From assembly GCF_024622045.1 (NCBI RefSeq), contig NZ_JANKBP010000011.1: a DNA stretch of 64,000 nucleotides; one strand, 5' to 3'. Below the pieces are notes generated by a model. The model was not told the origin of the DNA and did not search any database. It saw only the letters and a list, made by a program, of their open reading frames with translations. The translations under genes and the position numbers were made by a program. Positions 51,688 to 61,437 of the stretch are shown here, one piece after another (the stretch's first letter is position 1; each line of letters opens with the position of its first letter). Source of the DNA: Rodentibacter caecimuris (GTDB lineage: Bacteria > Pseudomonadota > Gammaproteobacteria > Enterobacterales > Pasteurellaceae).

Positions 51688-52572
51688 CTAGACTGACGGG
51701 CGAACTCCCAACATATGGCAAATCGCATAGGTTAATTCACTACGATTAAGCGTGTAAAAATGGAAATCACTCACCCCTTCACTGGATAAAATCTTCACCA
51801 TATCCATAGCAACACTTGCGGCAACAAGATTGCGGGTAGTCGGATCATCATCTAATCCATCATAGGCTTTTGTTAGCCAACTTGGTATTTTCACATTGGT
51901 AAATGACGCCATTTTCTGAAGCTGCTTAAAGTTCGTTACAGGTAGAATACCCGGCACTATTTCCGTATCAATGCCAATAGACGCACAACGATCACGGAAG
52001 CGTAGATAACTATCAATATCAAAGAAAAATTGAGTAATAATATGGTTTGCACCTGCATCAATTTTACGTTTTAAGTTAATTAAATCCGCTTGCGCCGATT
52101 TTGCTTCCGGATGGACTTCCGGGTACGCGGCAACGGAAATATCAAAATCAGCAACCGATCGGAGTAGTGCCACTAAATCGGACGCGTAGAACGGTTTTTT
52201 ATCATAACCTTTCGGTTCATCTCCACGTAATGCAACAATACGGCGGATACCGCTATCCCAATAATCTTGAGCGATCTTTTTCAATTCTTCAGAGGTGGCA
52301 TCAATGCCGGTTAAATGAGGCGCAGCTTCTAACCCGGTTTCCTGTTTAATTGCTTTTACAATACCGTGTGTACGATCCCGTTCACCGGAATTTGCGCCAT
52401 AGGTTACAGAGACAAATTTCGGTTTTAACACTTTTAAACGATGAATTGATTCCCATAGCAGATTTTCCATTTTTTCATTTTTAGGAGGAAAAAACTCAAA
52501 GGATACGTTGATTTTTTTATTAAAATCAGCAATGTTTTGATTTAGATTATTAATTTCTTTTGCATAGCTCAT
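51688..52572 (-). CDS. metF: 5,10-methylenetetrahydrofolate reductase
   Basis: A 294-residue FAD-dependent TIM-barrel enzyme producing 5-methyl-THF for methionine synthesis. It shows SFEFFPPKNEKMENLLWESI near the N-terminus, the catalytic Glu in it, LTGIDAT, and VALRGDEP (about 119). Length matches E. coli MetF (296). It is monocistronic. Confidence 0.96.
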   Translation of the reverse strand: MSYAKEINNLNQNIADFNKKINVSFEFFPPKNEKMENLLWESIHRLKVLKPKFVSVTYGANSGERDRTHGIVKAIKQETGLEAAPHLTGIDATSEELKKIAQDYWDSGIRRIVALRGDEPKGYDKKPFYASDLVALLRSVADFDISVAAYPEVHPEAKSAQADLINLKRKIDAGANHIITQFFFDIDSYLRFRDRCASIGIDTEIVPGILPVTNFKQLQKMASFTNVKIPSWLTKAYDGLDDDPTTRNLVAASVAMDMVKILSSEGVSDFHFYTLNRSELTYAICHMLGVRPSV

Positions 52573-52882
52573 GGTGATTCTTCCTACGAATTAATTGTGT
52601 GATATGACAATAAATTAACTTTATTCATGAGTCAATTTTAATAAATTCATTAAAAACATTAATTATATTAATATTCGTAAGATAAACATAACTATGAAGA
52701 TTTTTTACACAAAGAATTAGCATTTGACGGAAAAATATGTATAATATGCCGACCCTGTAAGTGCACGGATTCCCACCGTGCATTATTTTATCTGTATCAC
52801 ACTTGAAGGGGTGATGATTAAGATCAATGGTTGTGTTTCATAGAAACACTGGGTATCAAACTTAATTTTTGGTAATTAATTA
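52573..52882 (+). promoter_or_regulatory. rplM promoter and structured leader
   Basis: The -10 TATAAT (52740-52745) with TTAGCA 17 bases upstream (52717-52722) is a good promoter. The transcript then contains hairpin TGCACGG/CCGTGCA (52762-52768 with 52776-52782) and GTGTTTC/GAAACAC (52833-52839 with 52843-52849). A leader of about 130 bases fits the known autoregulation of rplM-rpsI by L13 in E. coli; the binding site itself is not identified. The part before 52710 is AT-rich and holds the metF promoter side. Confidence 0.6.
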
Positions 52883-53311
52883 ATGAAAACTTTTGTAGCA
52901 AAACCAGAAACGGTAAAACGCGACTGGTATGTAGTAGATGCGACAGGTAAAACTTTAGGTCGTTTAGCTACTGAATTAGCACGTCGTCTTCGTGGTAAAC
53001 ACAAGGCAGAGTACACTCCGCATGTAGATACCGGTGATTACATCATCGTTATCAATGCAGATAAAGTGGCGGTAACAGGTCGTAAAGAAACAGATAAACT
53101 TTACTACTGGCACACCGGTTATGTAGGTGGTATTAAACAAGCGACTTTCAAAGAAATGATCGCTCGCCGTCCTGAAGCGGTGATTGAAATTGCGGTTAAA
53201 GGTATGTTGCCAAAAGGACCATTAGGTCGCGCAATGTTCCGTAAATTAAAAGTGTATGCGGGTAATGAACATCAACACGCGGCACAACAACCACAAGTAT
53301 TAGACATTTAA
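52883..53311 (+). CDS. rplM: 50S ribosomal protein L13
   Basis: 142 residues, MKTFVAKPETVKRDWYVVDA through the typical C-terminus HAAQQPQVLDI; full family length. It is an early-assembly large-subunit protein, co-transcribed with rpsI 16 bases downstream. Confidence 0.98.
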   Translation: MKTFVAKPETVKRDWYVVDATGKTLGRLATELARRLRGKHKAEYTPHVDTGDYIIVINADKVAVTGRKETDKLYYWHTGYVGGIKQATFKEMIARRPEAVIEIAVKGMLPKGPLGRAMFRKLKVYAGNEHQHAAQQPQVLDI

Positions 53312-53327
53312 TCACGAGGTTTAGGAT

Positions 53328-53720
53328 ATGGCAGAGAATCAAAACTACGGCACAGGTCGCCGCAAAAGCTCTTCAGCTCGTGTATTTATTAAACCGGGCA
53401 GTGGTAAAATCACTATCAACCAACGTGAGTTAGACGTGTATTTCGGTCGCGAAACTGCACGTATGATTGTACGTCAACCTTTAGAATTGGTTGAATTAAC
53501 CGACAAATTAGATCTATACATCACTGTAAAAGGTGGTGGTATTTCCGGTCAAGCCGGTGCAATCCGTCACGGTATTACTCGTGCATTAATTGAATACGAT
53601 GAAACTTTACGTCCTGCTCTTCGTGCAGCCGGTTTCGTTACTCGTGATGCACGTCGTGTTGAACGTAAAAAAGTGGGCTTGCACAAAGCACGTCGTCGTC
53701 CACAATACTCAAAACGTTAA
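53328..53720 (+). CDS. rpsI: 30S ribosomal protein S9
   Basis: 130 residues. Start AENQNYGTGRRKSSSARVF and the basic C-terminal tail ending QYSKR, which reaches the P-site tRNA anticodon loop. Length is standard. Confidence 0.98.
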   Translation: MAENQNYGTGRRKSSSARVFIKPGSGKITINQRELDVYFGRETARMIVRQPLELVELTDKLDLYITVKGGGISGQAGAIRHGITRALIEYDETLRPALRAAGFVTRDARRVERKKVGLHKARRRPQYSKR

Positions 53721-53740
53721 TTTCTTATTTTCGTTTCAGA

Positions 53741-53768
53741 AGCAGGGAAATATCCCTGCTTTTTTTAT
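53741..53768 (+). terminator. Terminator of rplM-rpsI
   Basis: AGCAGGGA (53741-53748) pairs with TCCCTGCT (53753-53760), then TTTTTTT. Confidence 0.88.
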
Positions 53769-53903
53769 ATTTATAAAATCATGTAACTTTATGAAACTAA
53801 AGAAAAAGTCAGATTTATTTGGCAATATAAAGCGAATTTATGTTAGAATATCCAACCTTTTTTAAGAAAAATAATATAGCATTTTGAATCTTCGGAGGAA
53901 TCA

Positions 53904-54542
53904 ATGTCCAATGCATCAAGTAAACGTTCTGTTATGACTCTTTTCTCAAATAAAGATGATATTTACTGTCATCAAGTGAAAATTGTATTGGCGGAAAAAG
54001 GGGTGGCTTATGAAAATGAAGAAGTTAACCCGCAAGCATTATCGGAAGATTTAATGGAATTAAATCCTTATGGCTCTTTGCCAACATTGGTTGATCGTGA
54101 TTTAGTATTATTTAATTCACGTATTATTATGGAATATCTTGATGAACGTTTCCCTCATCCACCGCTTATGCCGGTTTATCCTATTGCAAGAGGGAAAACC
54201 CGTCTTTTAATGCTGCGTATAGAGCAAGATTGGTATCCAACTTTAATGAAAGCGGAAAAAGGCAATGAATCGGAACGTGTGGAAGCATTAAGACAGTTAA
54301 AAGAAGAATTATTGGCTGTTTCGCCTATTTTCCAACAAATGCCTTATTTTATGAGTGAAGAATTCAGTTTGGTTGATTGCTACATCGCCCCATTACTATG
54401 GAAATTAAGACAATTGGGTGTAGAATTTACCGGTGCCGGCAGCAAAGCTTTAAAAGGCTATATGGATCGTGTATTTAGTCGAGATTCCTTTTTACAATCC
54501 GTAGGTGAGGCTGCGCCTAAGAACCTGATGGACGATAAATAA
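53904..54542 (+). CDS. sspA: Stringent starvation protein A
   Basis: A 212-residue glutathione-transferase-fold regulator that binds RNA polymerase. MTLFSNKDDIYCHQVKIVLA is the thioredoxin-like start, and the conserved surface motif PHPPLMPVYP (about 84-93) contacts sigma70. It is coupled to sspB by a shared base. Order rpsI-sspA-sspB is as in E. coli. Confidence 0.96.
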   Translation: MSNASSKRSVMTLFSNKDDIYCHQVKIVLAEKGVAYENEEVNPQALSEDLMELNPYGSLPTLVDRDLVLFNSRIIMEYLDERFPHPPLMPVYPIARGKTRLLMLRIEQDWYPTLMKAEKGNESERVEALRQLKEELLAVSPIFQQMPYFMSEEFSLVDCYIAPLLWKLRQLGVEFTGAGSKALKGYMDRVFSRDSFLQSVGEAAPKNLMDDK

Positions 54543-54991
54543 TGGAATATAAATCCTCTCCAAAACGACCTTATTTATTAAGGGCTTATTATGACTGGTT
54601 GAGCGATAATGATTTTACGCCCTATTTGGTTGTGGATGCCACATATTGGGGCGTAAATGTACCTGCCGAATATGTCAAAGACGGGCAAATTGTGCTGAAT
54701 CTCTCGGCAAGTGCCACGGGAAACTTGCAACTTACGAATGATTTTATTCAATTTAATGCGCGTTTTAATGGCGTGGCTAGAGAGCTTTATGTCCCTATGG
54801 GAGCCGCACTTGCGATTTATGCTCGGGAAAATGGTGATGGTGTAATGTTTGAACCTGAAACAGTTTATGATGAATTAAACCGTCAACCACAGTCTGATCA
54901 GCCGAGTAACTTTACCGAAGCGGTTGATAAACCAAAAACCAATAAAAAAGTTCCGGCAAAATCGGCTTCTCATCTAAGAATTGTAGATTAA
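54542..54991 (+). CDS. sspB: ClpXP adaptor SspB
   Basis: 149 residues. The Sm-like SsrA-tag-binding domain is about 1-110 (SPKRPYLLRAYYDWLSDNDF, VPMGAALAIYARENGDGVMF). A flexible linker follows, and the C-terminal XB motif HLRIVD docks on ClpX. It delivers SsrA-tagged proteins for degradation. It overlaps sspA by one base. Confidence 0.95.
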   Translation: MEYKSSPKRPYLLRAYYDWLSDNDFTPYLVVDATYWGVNVPAEYVKDGQIVLNLSASATGNLQLTNDFIQFNARFNGVARELYVPMGAALAIYARENGDGVMFEPETVYDELNRQPQSDQPSNFTEAVDKPKTNKKVPAKSASHLRIVD

Positions 54992-55004
54992 GATAAAAAC
55001 AGAA

Positions 55005-55041
55005 AATCACCCGTATTTTAGAAAGTGCGGGTGATTTTTTA
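55005..55041. terminator. Hairpin between sspB and trpA
   Basis: AAAATCACCCG and CGGGTGATTTT with a T-run; it serves the convergent sspB and trpA. Confidence 0.85.
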
Positions 55042-55848
55042 TTATTTTGTTGCCGCTTTCATCAGCTGAACAAACTCAGCGAGTTCAACTAAACATCTTG
55101 TATGATTGCCCAAATTAGATTCGATGATTTTTACGGTTGCAGAACCTGAAATTGCACCGGCAGCGCCTAATTGTAAGGCTTCTTTCACTTGATTGGGTTG
55201 TGCAATGCCGAAACCTTGTAGAATAGGGGGCGCATTATAATGTTTCAATTGTTCCACAAGTCTGTCTAAATTTGTTGCGTGAGCTTGATTTTCAGCACTG
55301 GTAACACCGGCACGGGAAACCAGATAGGTATAACCCTCGGTATTCTCCGCCACACCTTGTACGGTTTTTTCATCAGCATTTGGCGGGCAAATAAAGACAG
55401 GTTGAATACCGTATTTTTTCGCGGCTTGAATATACTCATTCTTGGCTAATAGAGGAATATCGGCGACTAACACGGCATCTATTCCGACATCGGCACAGTG
55501 TTGATAAAACCTATCAAGCCCTTTGGCAAAAATAAGATTGGCACAAAGTAGTAAACTAATTGGAATCTCAGGATATTTTGACCGCACTTTTTTAAGTAAT
55601 TTAAAGCTGTCCTCCGTGCTATGTCCTGCATTTAATGCACGATTATTGGCCGCTTGAATAACAGGCCCGTCTAATAGCGGATCAGAAAAAGGAAAGCCTA
55701 ATTCAAGGGCATCGGCACCATTGTCAATAAGTGTGCAAATAATCTCAAAAGATTGCTCAAAAGTAGGATCACATAGGGTTACGAAGGGAACAAATGCGCC
55801 TTCATTTTTTGCTTTAAGTTCGGCAAATTTAGCGTCAAAACGACTCAT
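55042..55848 (-). CDS. trpA: Tryptophan synthase alpha chain
   Basis: 268 residues. A TIM barrel that cleaves indole-3-glycerol phosphate. The catalytic Glu is in DALELGFPFSDPLLDGP (about 46-62) and the Asp in the same segment. It overlaps trpB by four bases (ATGA). An internal uptake sequence lies near 55580. It is the last gene of the trp cluster. Confidence 0.97.
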   Translation of the reverse strand: MSRFDAKFAELKAKNEGAFVPFVTLCDPTFEQSFEIICTLIDNGADALELGFPFSDPLLDGPVIQAANNRALNAGHSTEDSFKLLKKVRSKYPEIPISLLLCANLIFAKGLDRFYQHCADVGIDAVLVADIPLLAKNEYIQAAKKYGIQPVFICPPNADEKTVQGVAENTEGYTYLVSRAGVTSAENQAHATNLDRLVEQLKHYNAPPILQGFGIAQPNQVKEALQLGAAGAISGSATVKIIESNLGNHTRCLVELAEFVQLMKAATK

Positions 55849-57044
55849 GATTTGATTCCTTTTTCTGTTAAAATTTTGTCCACAGTGAAAATATCTTTAT
55901 CACCCCGTCCCGATAAATTCACCACAAGAATTTGTGCTTTATTCGGTTCTTGATGAATCATCTTAAGTGCATACGCAAGAGCATGTGAACTTTCTAACGC
56001 AGGAATAATACCTTCGTGTTTAGCGAGTTCTTGGAACGCATTTAAGGCTTCATCATCGGTGATAGAGGGATATTCCGCTCGCCCAATGCTTTGTAAATAA
56101 GCGTGTTGAGGCCCGACAGAAGGGAAGTCCAATCCCGCAGAAATCGAATAAGATTCTTCAACCTGCCCGTCATCCGTTTGCATTAACGGCGATTTCATTC
56201 CGAAATAAATGCCGACTTTAGCATGCCCTAGCGGTGCACCGTGTTCGCCCGTTGCAATGCCTTTGCCTGCCGGTTCTACACCGATTAAACGTACATTTGG
56301 TTCATCAATAAAATCGGTAAACATACCTATCGCATTGGAACCGCCCCCAACCGCGGCGATAACCGCATCGGGCAAACGGCCTTCTTTTTCCAAAATTTGG
56401 CGTTTGGTTTCTTCACCAATCATTTTTTGGAATTCACGTACAATGGTTGGAAAAGGGTGAGGGCCGGCTGCCGTACCTAGCAAGTAGTGGGTATTTTCAT
56501 AATTTGCCGACCAATCACGCATTGCCTCGCAACAAGCATCTTTTAATGAACAAGAACCTTTCTGCACAGGCACAACTTCAGCTCCCATTAAACGCATACG
56601 GAATACATTAGGGGATTGGCGTTCCACATCTTTTGCGCCCATATAAACACGGCAGGGCATATCAAGCATTGCACAAGCGAGAGCTGTTGCCACACCGTGC
56701 TGACCGGCTCCGGTTTCTGCAATAATACGGGTTTTTCCCATTCGTTTGGCGAGTAAAATTTGCCCGAGAACTTGATTGGTTTTATGTGCACCACCATGCA
56801 AAAGATCTTCGCGTTTAAGATAAATTTTAGCTTTTGTCCCCTTTGTCAGATTGCGACAAAGGGTAAGTGCGGTCGGTCTGCCGGCATAATTTTTGAGTAA
56901 ATCTTGAAATTCATGTTGAAATGCAGGGTCATTTTTCGCTTCAACAAACGCTTTTTCTAATTGCTTAAGTACAGGTACGAGAATTTCCGGTACATACATA
57001 CCGCCAAACTCACCGAAATACGGATTTAATAACATCTCTGACAT
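55845..57044 (-). CDS. trpB: Tryptophan synthase beta chain
   Basis: A 399-residue PLP enzyme that condenses indole with serine. The PLP lysine is in LLHGGAHKTNQVLGQ (about 90), with the phosphate-binding GGGSNAIGMF (about 233). Start MSEMLLNPYFGEFGGMYVP at 57044 is chosen by homology and the AGGGAAC purine box; a longer frame to 57299 overlaps ydfG and is artefactual. Confidence 0.96.
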   Translation of the reverse strand: MSEMLLNPYFGEFGGMYVPEILVPVLKQLEKAFVEAKNDPAFQHEFQDLLKNYAGRPTALTLCRNLTKGTKAKIYLKREDLLHGGAHKTNQVLGQILLAKRMGKTRIIAETGAGQHGVATALACAMLDMPCRVYMGAKDVERQSPNVFRMRLMGAEVVPVQKGSCSLKDACCEAMRDWSANYENTHYLLGTAAGPHPFPTIVREFQKMIGEETKRQILEKEGRLPDAVIAAVGGGSNAIGMFTDFIDEPNVRLIGVEPAGKGIATGEHGAPLGHAKVGIYFGMKSPLMQTDDGQVEESYSISAGLDFPSVGPQHAYLQSIGRAEYPSITDDEALNAFQELAKHEGIIPALESSHALAYALKMIHQEPNKAQILVVNLSGRGDKDIFTVDKILTEKGIKS

Positions 57045-57066
57045 TGTGTTTGTGTTCCCTTTATGA

Positions 57067-57825
57067 TTAGTTTGAATTTCTTGCGACATTGAGCGGAGCA
57101 AAAGTTTGCGCCGTAGGCATGACTTCAATACGATTAATATTGACATGTTCAGGTTGTTGATTAAGCCACAGTACAATATTTGCAATATCTTGCGCGGTAA
57201 CATACTGAACATTTTCATAAACTTTTTCAGCACGCTCGTCATCACCTTTAAAGCGAACATTCGAAAACTCAGTCCCGCCGCATAGCCCCGGTTCGACATT
57301 GGTCACACGAATATTTTTACCGGCAAGATCGGCACGCAAATTTAAACTAAACTGTTTCACGAAAGCTTTTGTTCCACCGTATATATTTCCGCCCGGATAA
57401 GGATAATTTCCGGCAATCGAGCCTAAATTGATAATATGCCCCGTATTACGCTCGACCATTTGAGGTAGCAAAAGGCGGGTGATCGTTACAAGGCCTTTAA
57501 TATTGGTATCGATCATTTTTTCCCAATCATCAAGATTTGCGTTATCGGCTGTTTCTAAACCGAGGGCAAGACCGGCATTATTAACAAGTAAATCAATATT
57601 ACGCCATTCGATAGGGAGAGATTGGATAGCTTGTTGCGTTTTTGTACGATCAGAAATATCAAAAGCAAGAGGGAAAAATTGTTCGCCAAGCTCGGCATGA
57701 AGAAGAGTTAAACGTTCAGTACGGCGACCGCTACCGATAACAAGGTAACCTGCGCCCACTAAAGTACGGCAAATTGCTGTGCCAAAGCCGGCTGTCGCAC
57801 CGGTAACGAATGCTATTTTAGACAT
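57067..57825 (-). CDS. ydfG: NADP-dependent 3-hydroxy acid dehydrogenase YdfG
   Basis: A 252-residue SDR enzyme. TGATAGFGTAICR (about 8-20), SGRRTER for NADP binding, NNAG (about 87) and YGGTKAFVKQF with the catalytic Tyr/Lys. E. coli YdfG oxidises L-allo-threonine and serine and reduces malonic semialdehyde. Its place between trpCF and trpB, in the same direction, is known from H. influenzae. A role in tryptophan synthesis is not apparent. Confidence 0.92.
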   Translation of the reverse strand: MSKIAFVTGATAGFGTAICRTLVGAGYLVIGSGRRTERLTLLHAELGEQFFPLAFDISDRTKTQQAIQSLPIEWRNIDLLVNNAGLALGLETADNANLDDWEKMIDTNIKGLVTITRLLLPQMVERNTGHIINLGSIAGNYPYPGGNIYGGTKAFVKQFSLNLRADLAGKNIRVTNVEPGLCGGTEFSNVRFKGDDERAEKVYENVQYVTAQDIANIVLWLNQQPEHVNINRIEVMPTAQTFAPLNVARNSN

Positions 57826-57890
57826 AATTACCTCCTAGTAGGGTATCAGAAATTTATATTACACACTTTATAGTGCTTAACTAAAAGTAG

Positions 57891-59330
57891 TTATATTGTA
57901 TCGAAAATTTTTTCAAAAACCGACCGCACTTTGTTTTCATCTTTTACGCCGGGTGAATTTTCTACACCGGAGTTAAGATCGACACCTAAACAACCTTGTT
58001 GTCGTGCAAGAACAATATTTTCTGGAGAAATACCGCCGGCAAGGATGATTTTGTGCTTAAGGTTTTCAGGAATGAATGACCAATCAAAGGTTTTACCCGT
58101 ACCGCCTTGTTGATTTGTGGTTTGGCTATCAAAAATATAGCGGGCAACATTTAAATCGTCTGTAAAATTAACCGCACTTTTTTCATCAATGTTGATTGAG
58201 ACGGCTTTCCAAATTTGGCAGGTTTCGGGTAATTTACTGCGCAGCTCGGTGATAAACGCCGGCGTTTCCGAGCCGTGTAATTGCACCGCATAAAGTTGCA
58301 ATTGTTGAGCTATTCTAACGATAAAATCCGCCTCTTGATTTTGAAACACGCCTACAAAACGAAGTGGAGCGGCGGTGGCTAATTCTTGAGCCTGACGCAA
58401 ACTCACCGCACGTTTCGAATGTTCAGCAAAAATTAACCCGCCATAAAGTGCTCCGTTTGCATAAACGGTTTTAACATCTTGGGTGCGTGTTAAGCCACAT
58501 ACTTTGTTTTCACCGAAAATCACCGAACGAACGGCATTATTTAAATCAGTACTTCCCATTAAACTACTGCCGATTAAAAATCCCTGTGCAACTTTTTGTA
58601 ATTGACGGATTTGCTGATGAGTATAAATACCGGATTCGCTGATAATGCGTACATCCTCCGGTATGCGATCCGCATATTTTTCCGTTAATTCGACTACACG
58701 ATTTAAATCCACGGTTAAATCATGCAAATTACGATTATTCACACCGATAATTTTCGCACCTAACAATAAGGCACGCTCAAATTCCGCTTCATTACCGGTT
58801 TCGGTTAATACCCCCATTCCCAAAGAATGGGCAAGATCCGCCAACACACGATAAGTTTCATCATTCACCACGGAAAGCATTAATAAAATAGCATCGGCTT
58901 GATAATAACGGGCAAGATACACCTGATATTCGCTGATTATAAAATCTTTGCAAAGTATCGGTTGGCTGACAATATTTCGCACTTTTGGCAAAAATTCAAA
59001 ATCGCCTTGGAAGTATTTTTCATCCGTCAGCACAGAAATGGCCGACGCATAATGTTTATATACATTGGCGATCTCATCTAAATTAAATTCAGCCCGAATC
59101 AATCCTTTCGAGGGTGAGGCTTTTTTACATTCCAAAATATAAGCAGGCTTTTGCTGTGTGCCTTTTGCTAGTGCGTCATAAAAAGAGCGGTCAGATTTTG
59201 TAACGTTTTGTTGAAATTCACTAAGCGGAAATTCCTTTTCTTTCACTTTCACCCATGCGGCTTTGTCTAGCACGATTTTTTGGAGCACCGTAGCGGAATT
59301 AATTGGTTTTGAGAAGTCTTGTGTAATCAT
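57891..59330 (-). CDS. trpC: Bifunctional indole-3-glycerol-phosphate synthase / PRA isomerase
   Basis: 479 residues made of two TIM barrels, the TrpC-TrpF fusion found in enteric and Pasteurellaceae bacteria. IGPS half (about 1-255): YILECKKASPSKGLIRAEF and IISESGIYTHQQIR. PRAI half (about 258-479): KVCGLTRTQDVKTVYANGAL with the catalytic Cys, and LAGGISPENIVLARQQGCLG. Several uptake sequences lie within the gene. Confidence 0.96.
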   Translation of the reverse strand: MITQDFSKPINSATVLQKIVLDKAAWVKVKEKEFPLSEFQQNVTKSDRSFYDALAKGTQQKPAYILECKKASPSKGLIRAEFNLDEIANVYKHYASAISVLTDEKYFQGDFEFLPKVRNIVSQPILCKDFIISEYQVYLARYYQADAILLMLSVVNDETYRVLADLAHSLGMGVLTETGNEAEFERALLLGAKIIGVNNRNLHDLTVDLNRVVELTEKYADRIPEDVRIISESGIYTHQQIRQLQKVAQGFLIGSSLMGSTDLNNAVRSVIFGENKVCGLTRTQDVKTVYANGALYGGLIFAEHSKRAVSLRQAQELATAAPLRFVGVFQNQEADFIVRIAQQLQLYAVQLHGSETPAFITELRSKLPETCQIWKAVSINIDEKSAVNFTDDLNVARYIFDSQTTNQQGGTGKTFDWSFIPENLKHKIILAGGISPENIVLARQQGCLGVDLNSGVENSPGVKDENKVRSVFEKIFDTI

Positions 59331-59367
59331 CTTATTTTTCTTTTATGACTAAAAATGGTGGTTAATT

Positions 59368-60375
59368 TCAGAGTGAATATTTTGTTAGTTTTTGCAATGT
59401 TTCAAAGGCTTTGCCGCTTGCCAAGGTTTCCAACACGTTTTGAGTATTTTGTTTAAGGTCGTTATAGCCAAATAATTTGAGCAATAACGCCGTATTTGCT
59501 GCGATAGCATTGGCTTGTTCCGGTTTACCGCTACCTTGTAAAAGAGCGGTCAATATTTTGGCATTTTCTTGTGGTTCGCTACCTCGTAAGCTTTCTAATG
59601 ATTGCATTTTTAAGCCAAAATCTTCAGGGGTTAGCGTAAAATATTCAATCTTACCGTCTTTAATTTCCGCTACTTGTGTTTCACCGTGTAATGCGACTTC
59701 ATCCAAGCCTGAACCATGTACGACAAAGCTATGCTGATGACCAAGTGCCACCGCCGTTTCTGCATAGGTTTTGACTAATTCCGGCGTATAGACGCCAAGC
59801 AGGTTGTAATTAGGTCGGGCAGGGTTAATAAGAGGGCCGAGAATATTGAAAATTGTGCGGGTTTTTAGTGCGGCACGAACAGGGGCAACATAACGAAATC
59901 CTGAATGATATTGTTGGGCAAATAAAAAACAGACACCGATTTCATCGAGGGCTTGGCGGGCGGTTTCCGGTGAAATATTGATATTGACGTTCAATGCGGT
60001 TAATACATCACTTGCACCGGATTGGCTGGAAACGCTACGATTGCCGTGTTTAGCGACTTTTACCCCCATTGCTGCCGCAACAATACAACTTGCGGTGGAA
60101 ATATTGATCGTATTTTGCCCATCGCCCCCGGTGCCGACAATATCGGCAAAAGGATAGTCGGGGCGTGGGAAAGATTTTGCATTTTGCAATGAAGCCGCTA
60201 CTGCACCGCTAATTTCCTCAACGGTTACACCACGAACTTTTAAGGCAATCAGCATGGCGGCAATTTGTTCATTGCCGAATTCGCCTTGCATAATGCCATT
60301 AAAAAGCATGCTGCTTTCTGAATTTGAAAGAGGATTTCCGTTATAAATTTGTTCTAATAATTGGTTGTGTTGCAT
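59368..60375 (-). CDS. trpD: Anthranilate phosphoribosyltransferase
   Basis: 335 residues. The PRPP motif is DIVGTGGDGQNTINISTAS (about 78-96), followed by KHGNRSVSSQSGASDVL. Unlike in E. coli it is not fused to the TrpG domain, which is encoded separately upstream. It transfers phosphoribosyl to anthranilate. Confidence 0.97.
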   Translation of the reverse strand: MQHNQLLEQIYNGNPLSNSESSMLFNGIMQGEFGNEQIAAMLIALKVRGVTVEEISGAVAASLQNAKSFPRPDYPFADIVGTGGDGQNTINISTASCIVAAAMGVKVAKHGNRSVSSQSGASDVLTALNVNINISPETARQALDEIGVCFLFAQQYHSGFRYVAPVRAALKTRTIFNILGPLINPARPNYNLLGVYTPELVKTYAETAVALGHQHSFVVHGSGLDEVALHGETQVAEIKDGKIEYFTLTPEDFGLKMQSLESLRGSEPQENAKILTALLQGSGKPEQANAIAANTALLLKLFGYNDLKQNTQNVLETLASGKAFETLQKLTKYSL

Positions 60376-60414
60376 GGTTTTTCCTCAGTTTGTTATTGGT
60401 TTTTTGAGCCTTTA

Positions 60415-60801
60415 CTAAACGTAAATGTCATAATCCAAATCCCTTGCTTCATCGCCTGTCATACCACGGAAGCCCCAGCAGTGTGCCGGTTGTTCTTTAA
60501 TGGTAATCTCGACATCATGAGCGCGGATACCGAGTTTGTATTCAAGCTCGCTGAATAGCATTTTTATTAAGCGTTTTTTGGTGCCTTCCATTCGACCTGC
60601 CATCAGATTAATTTCAATGACGGTATAATCATCACTACGATCGAAAGGGTAGTAAAAATCTTCTTTTTCTAAGCCCAAAAAGCGAATAGCGTGTTTTCCT
60701 TTGGGAATATCTAACCCCAAGTAAAGGCTATTGTAAATGACATCCGCCAACATTTCTCGGCGTGCTACAAGTTTGGATTTTAATCCGAATACAGTAATCA
60801 T
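60415..60801 (-). CDS. Tautomerase-family protein in the trp cluster
   Basis: A 128-residue protein of the tautomerase/MIF superfamily type, similar to the small gene found between trpG and trpD in H. influenzae. Features include MITVFGLKSKLVARREMLAD, YTVIEINLMAGRMEGTKKRL and KEQPAHCWGFRGMTGDEARD. The catalytic N-terminal proline of 4-oxalocrotonate tautomerases is not at position 2 (Ile), so classical chemistry is unlikely. Function and reason for its position are unknown. Confidence 0.75.
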   Translation of the reverse strand: MITVFGLKSKLVARREMLADVIYNSLYLGLDIPKGKHAIRFLGLEKEDFYYPFDRSDDYTVIEINLMAGRMEGTKKRLIKMLFSELEYKLGIRAHDVEITIKEQPAHCWGFRGMTGDEARDLDYDIYV

Positions 60802-60847
60802 ATTGTTTTCCTTAGGTTGTAGAAGAGGTTTTAGTTTATCAGTATAT

Positions 60848-61429
60848 TTAGCGATTTAATAACCATTCAACGGATTGCTGTAATAGCTGCGATCCTTGCA
60901 CGGTTAAAATACTTTCCGGATGGAATTGAAATCCACAAATCGGCAAATAACGATGACGGATAGCCATAATAATACCGTTATATTCCGCATTGATGACAAA
61001 TTCCGACGGTAAATCTTGCCCCATGAGTGAATGATAGCGTGCTACCGGCATTGGATTAGCCAAATTTTTAAACATCACTTCACCATCATGGGATATTTTT
61101 GAGATTTTGCCATGCAAGACTTCGCCGGCATGGACGACTTTACCACCAAATGATTGGATTAAAGCTTGATGTCCCAGACAAATTCCAATTATTGGGATTT
61201 GTGATTTTAAACGGTCGATTAACGCTAACAAAATCCCTGCTTCTTCCGGTGTACCGGGGCCGGGCGAAAGGGCAAGAATGGTATCCGGCGTACTCAGTGC
61301 GGCGATAACAAGTTGTTCTAAATCACAATCATTGCGGTAAATTTTAACTTGATGTCCTAACACACGAAATTGATCGACTAGGTTATAGGTGAAGGAATCA
61401 AAGTTATCCAAAAAAAGAATATTTGCCAT
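60848..61429 (-). CDS. trpG: Anthranilate synthase glutamine amidotransferase component
   Basis: A 193-residue class I amidotransferase. LSPGPGTPEEAG (about 54), the nucleophile Cys in GICLGHQALIQSFGG (about 83), and the His-Glu pair in FQFHPES (about 170). It supplies ammonia to TrpE. It begins 8 bases after trpE. Confidence 0.96.
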   Translation of the reverse strand: MANILFLDNFDSFTYNLVDQFRVLGHQVKIYRNDCDLEQLVIAALSTPDTILALSPGPGTPEEAGILLALIDRLKSQIPIIGICLGHQALIQSFGGKVVHAGEVLHGKISKISHDGEVMFKNLANPMPVARYHSLMGQDLPSEFVINAEYNGIIMAIRHRYLPICGFQFHPESILTVQGSQLLQQSVEWLLNR

Positions 61430-61437
61430 AATGTTTC

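Noticed and set aside
57045..57299. N-terminal extension of trpB
   Set aside because: The extra codons overlap ydfG, are not homologous to TrpB, and a good start with family-typical sequence exists at 57044.
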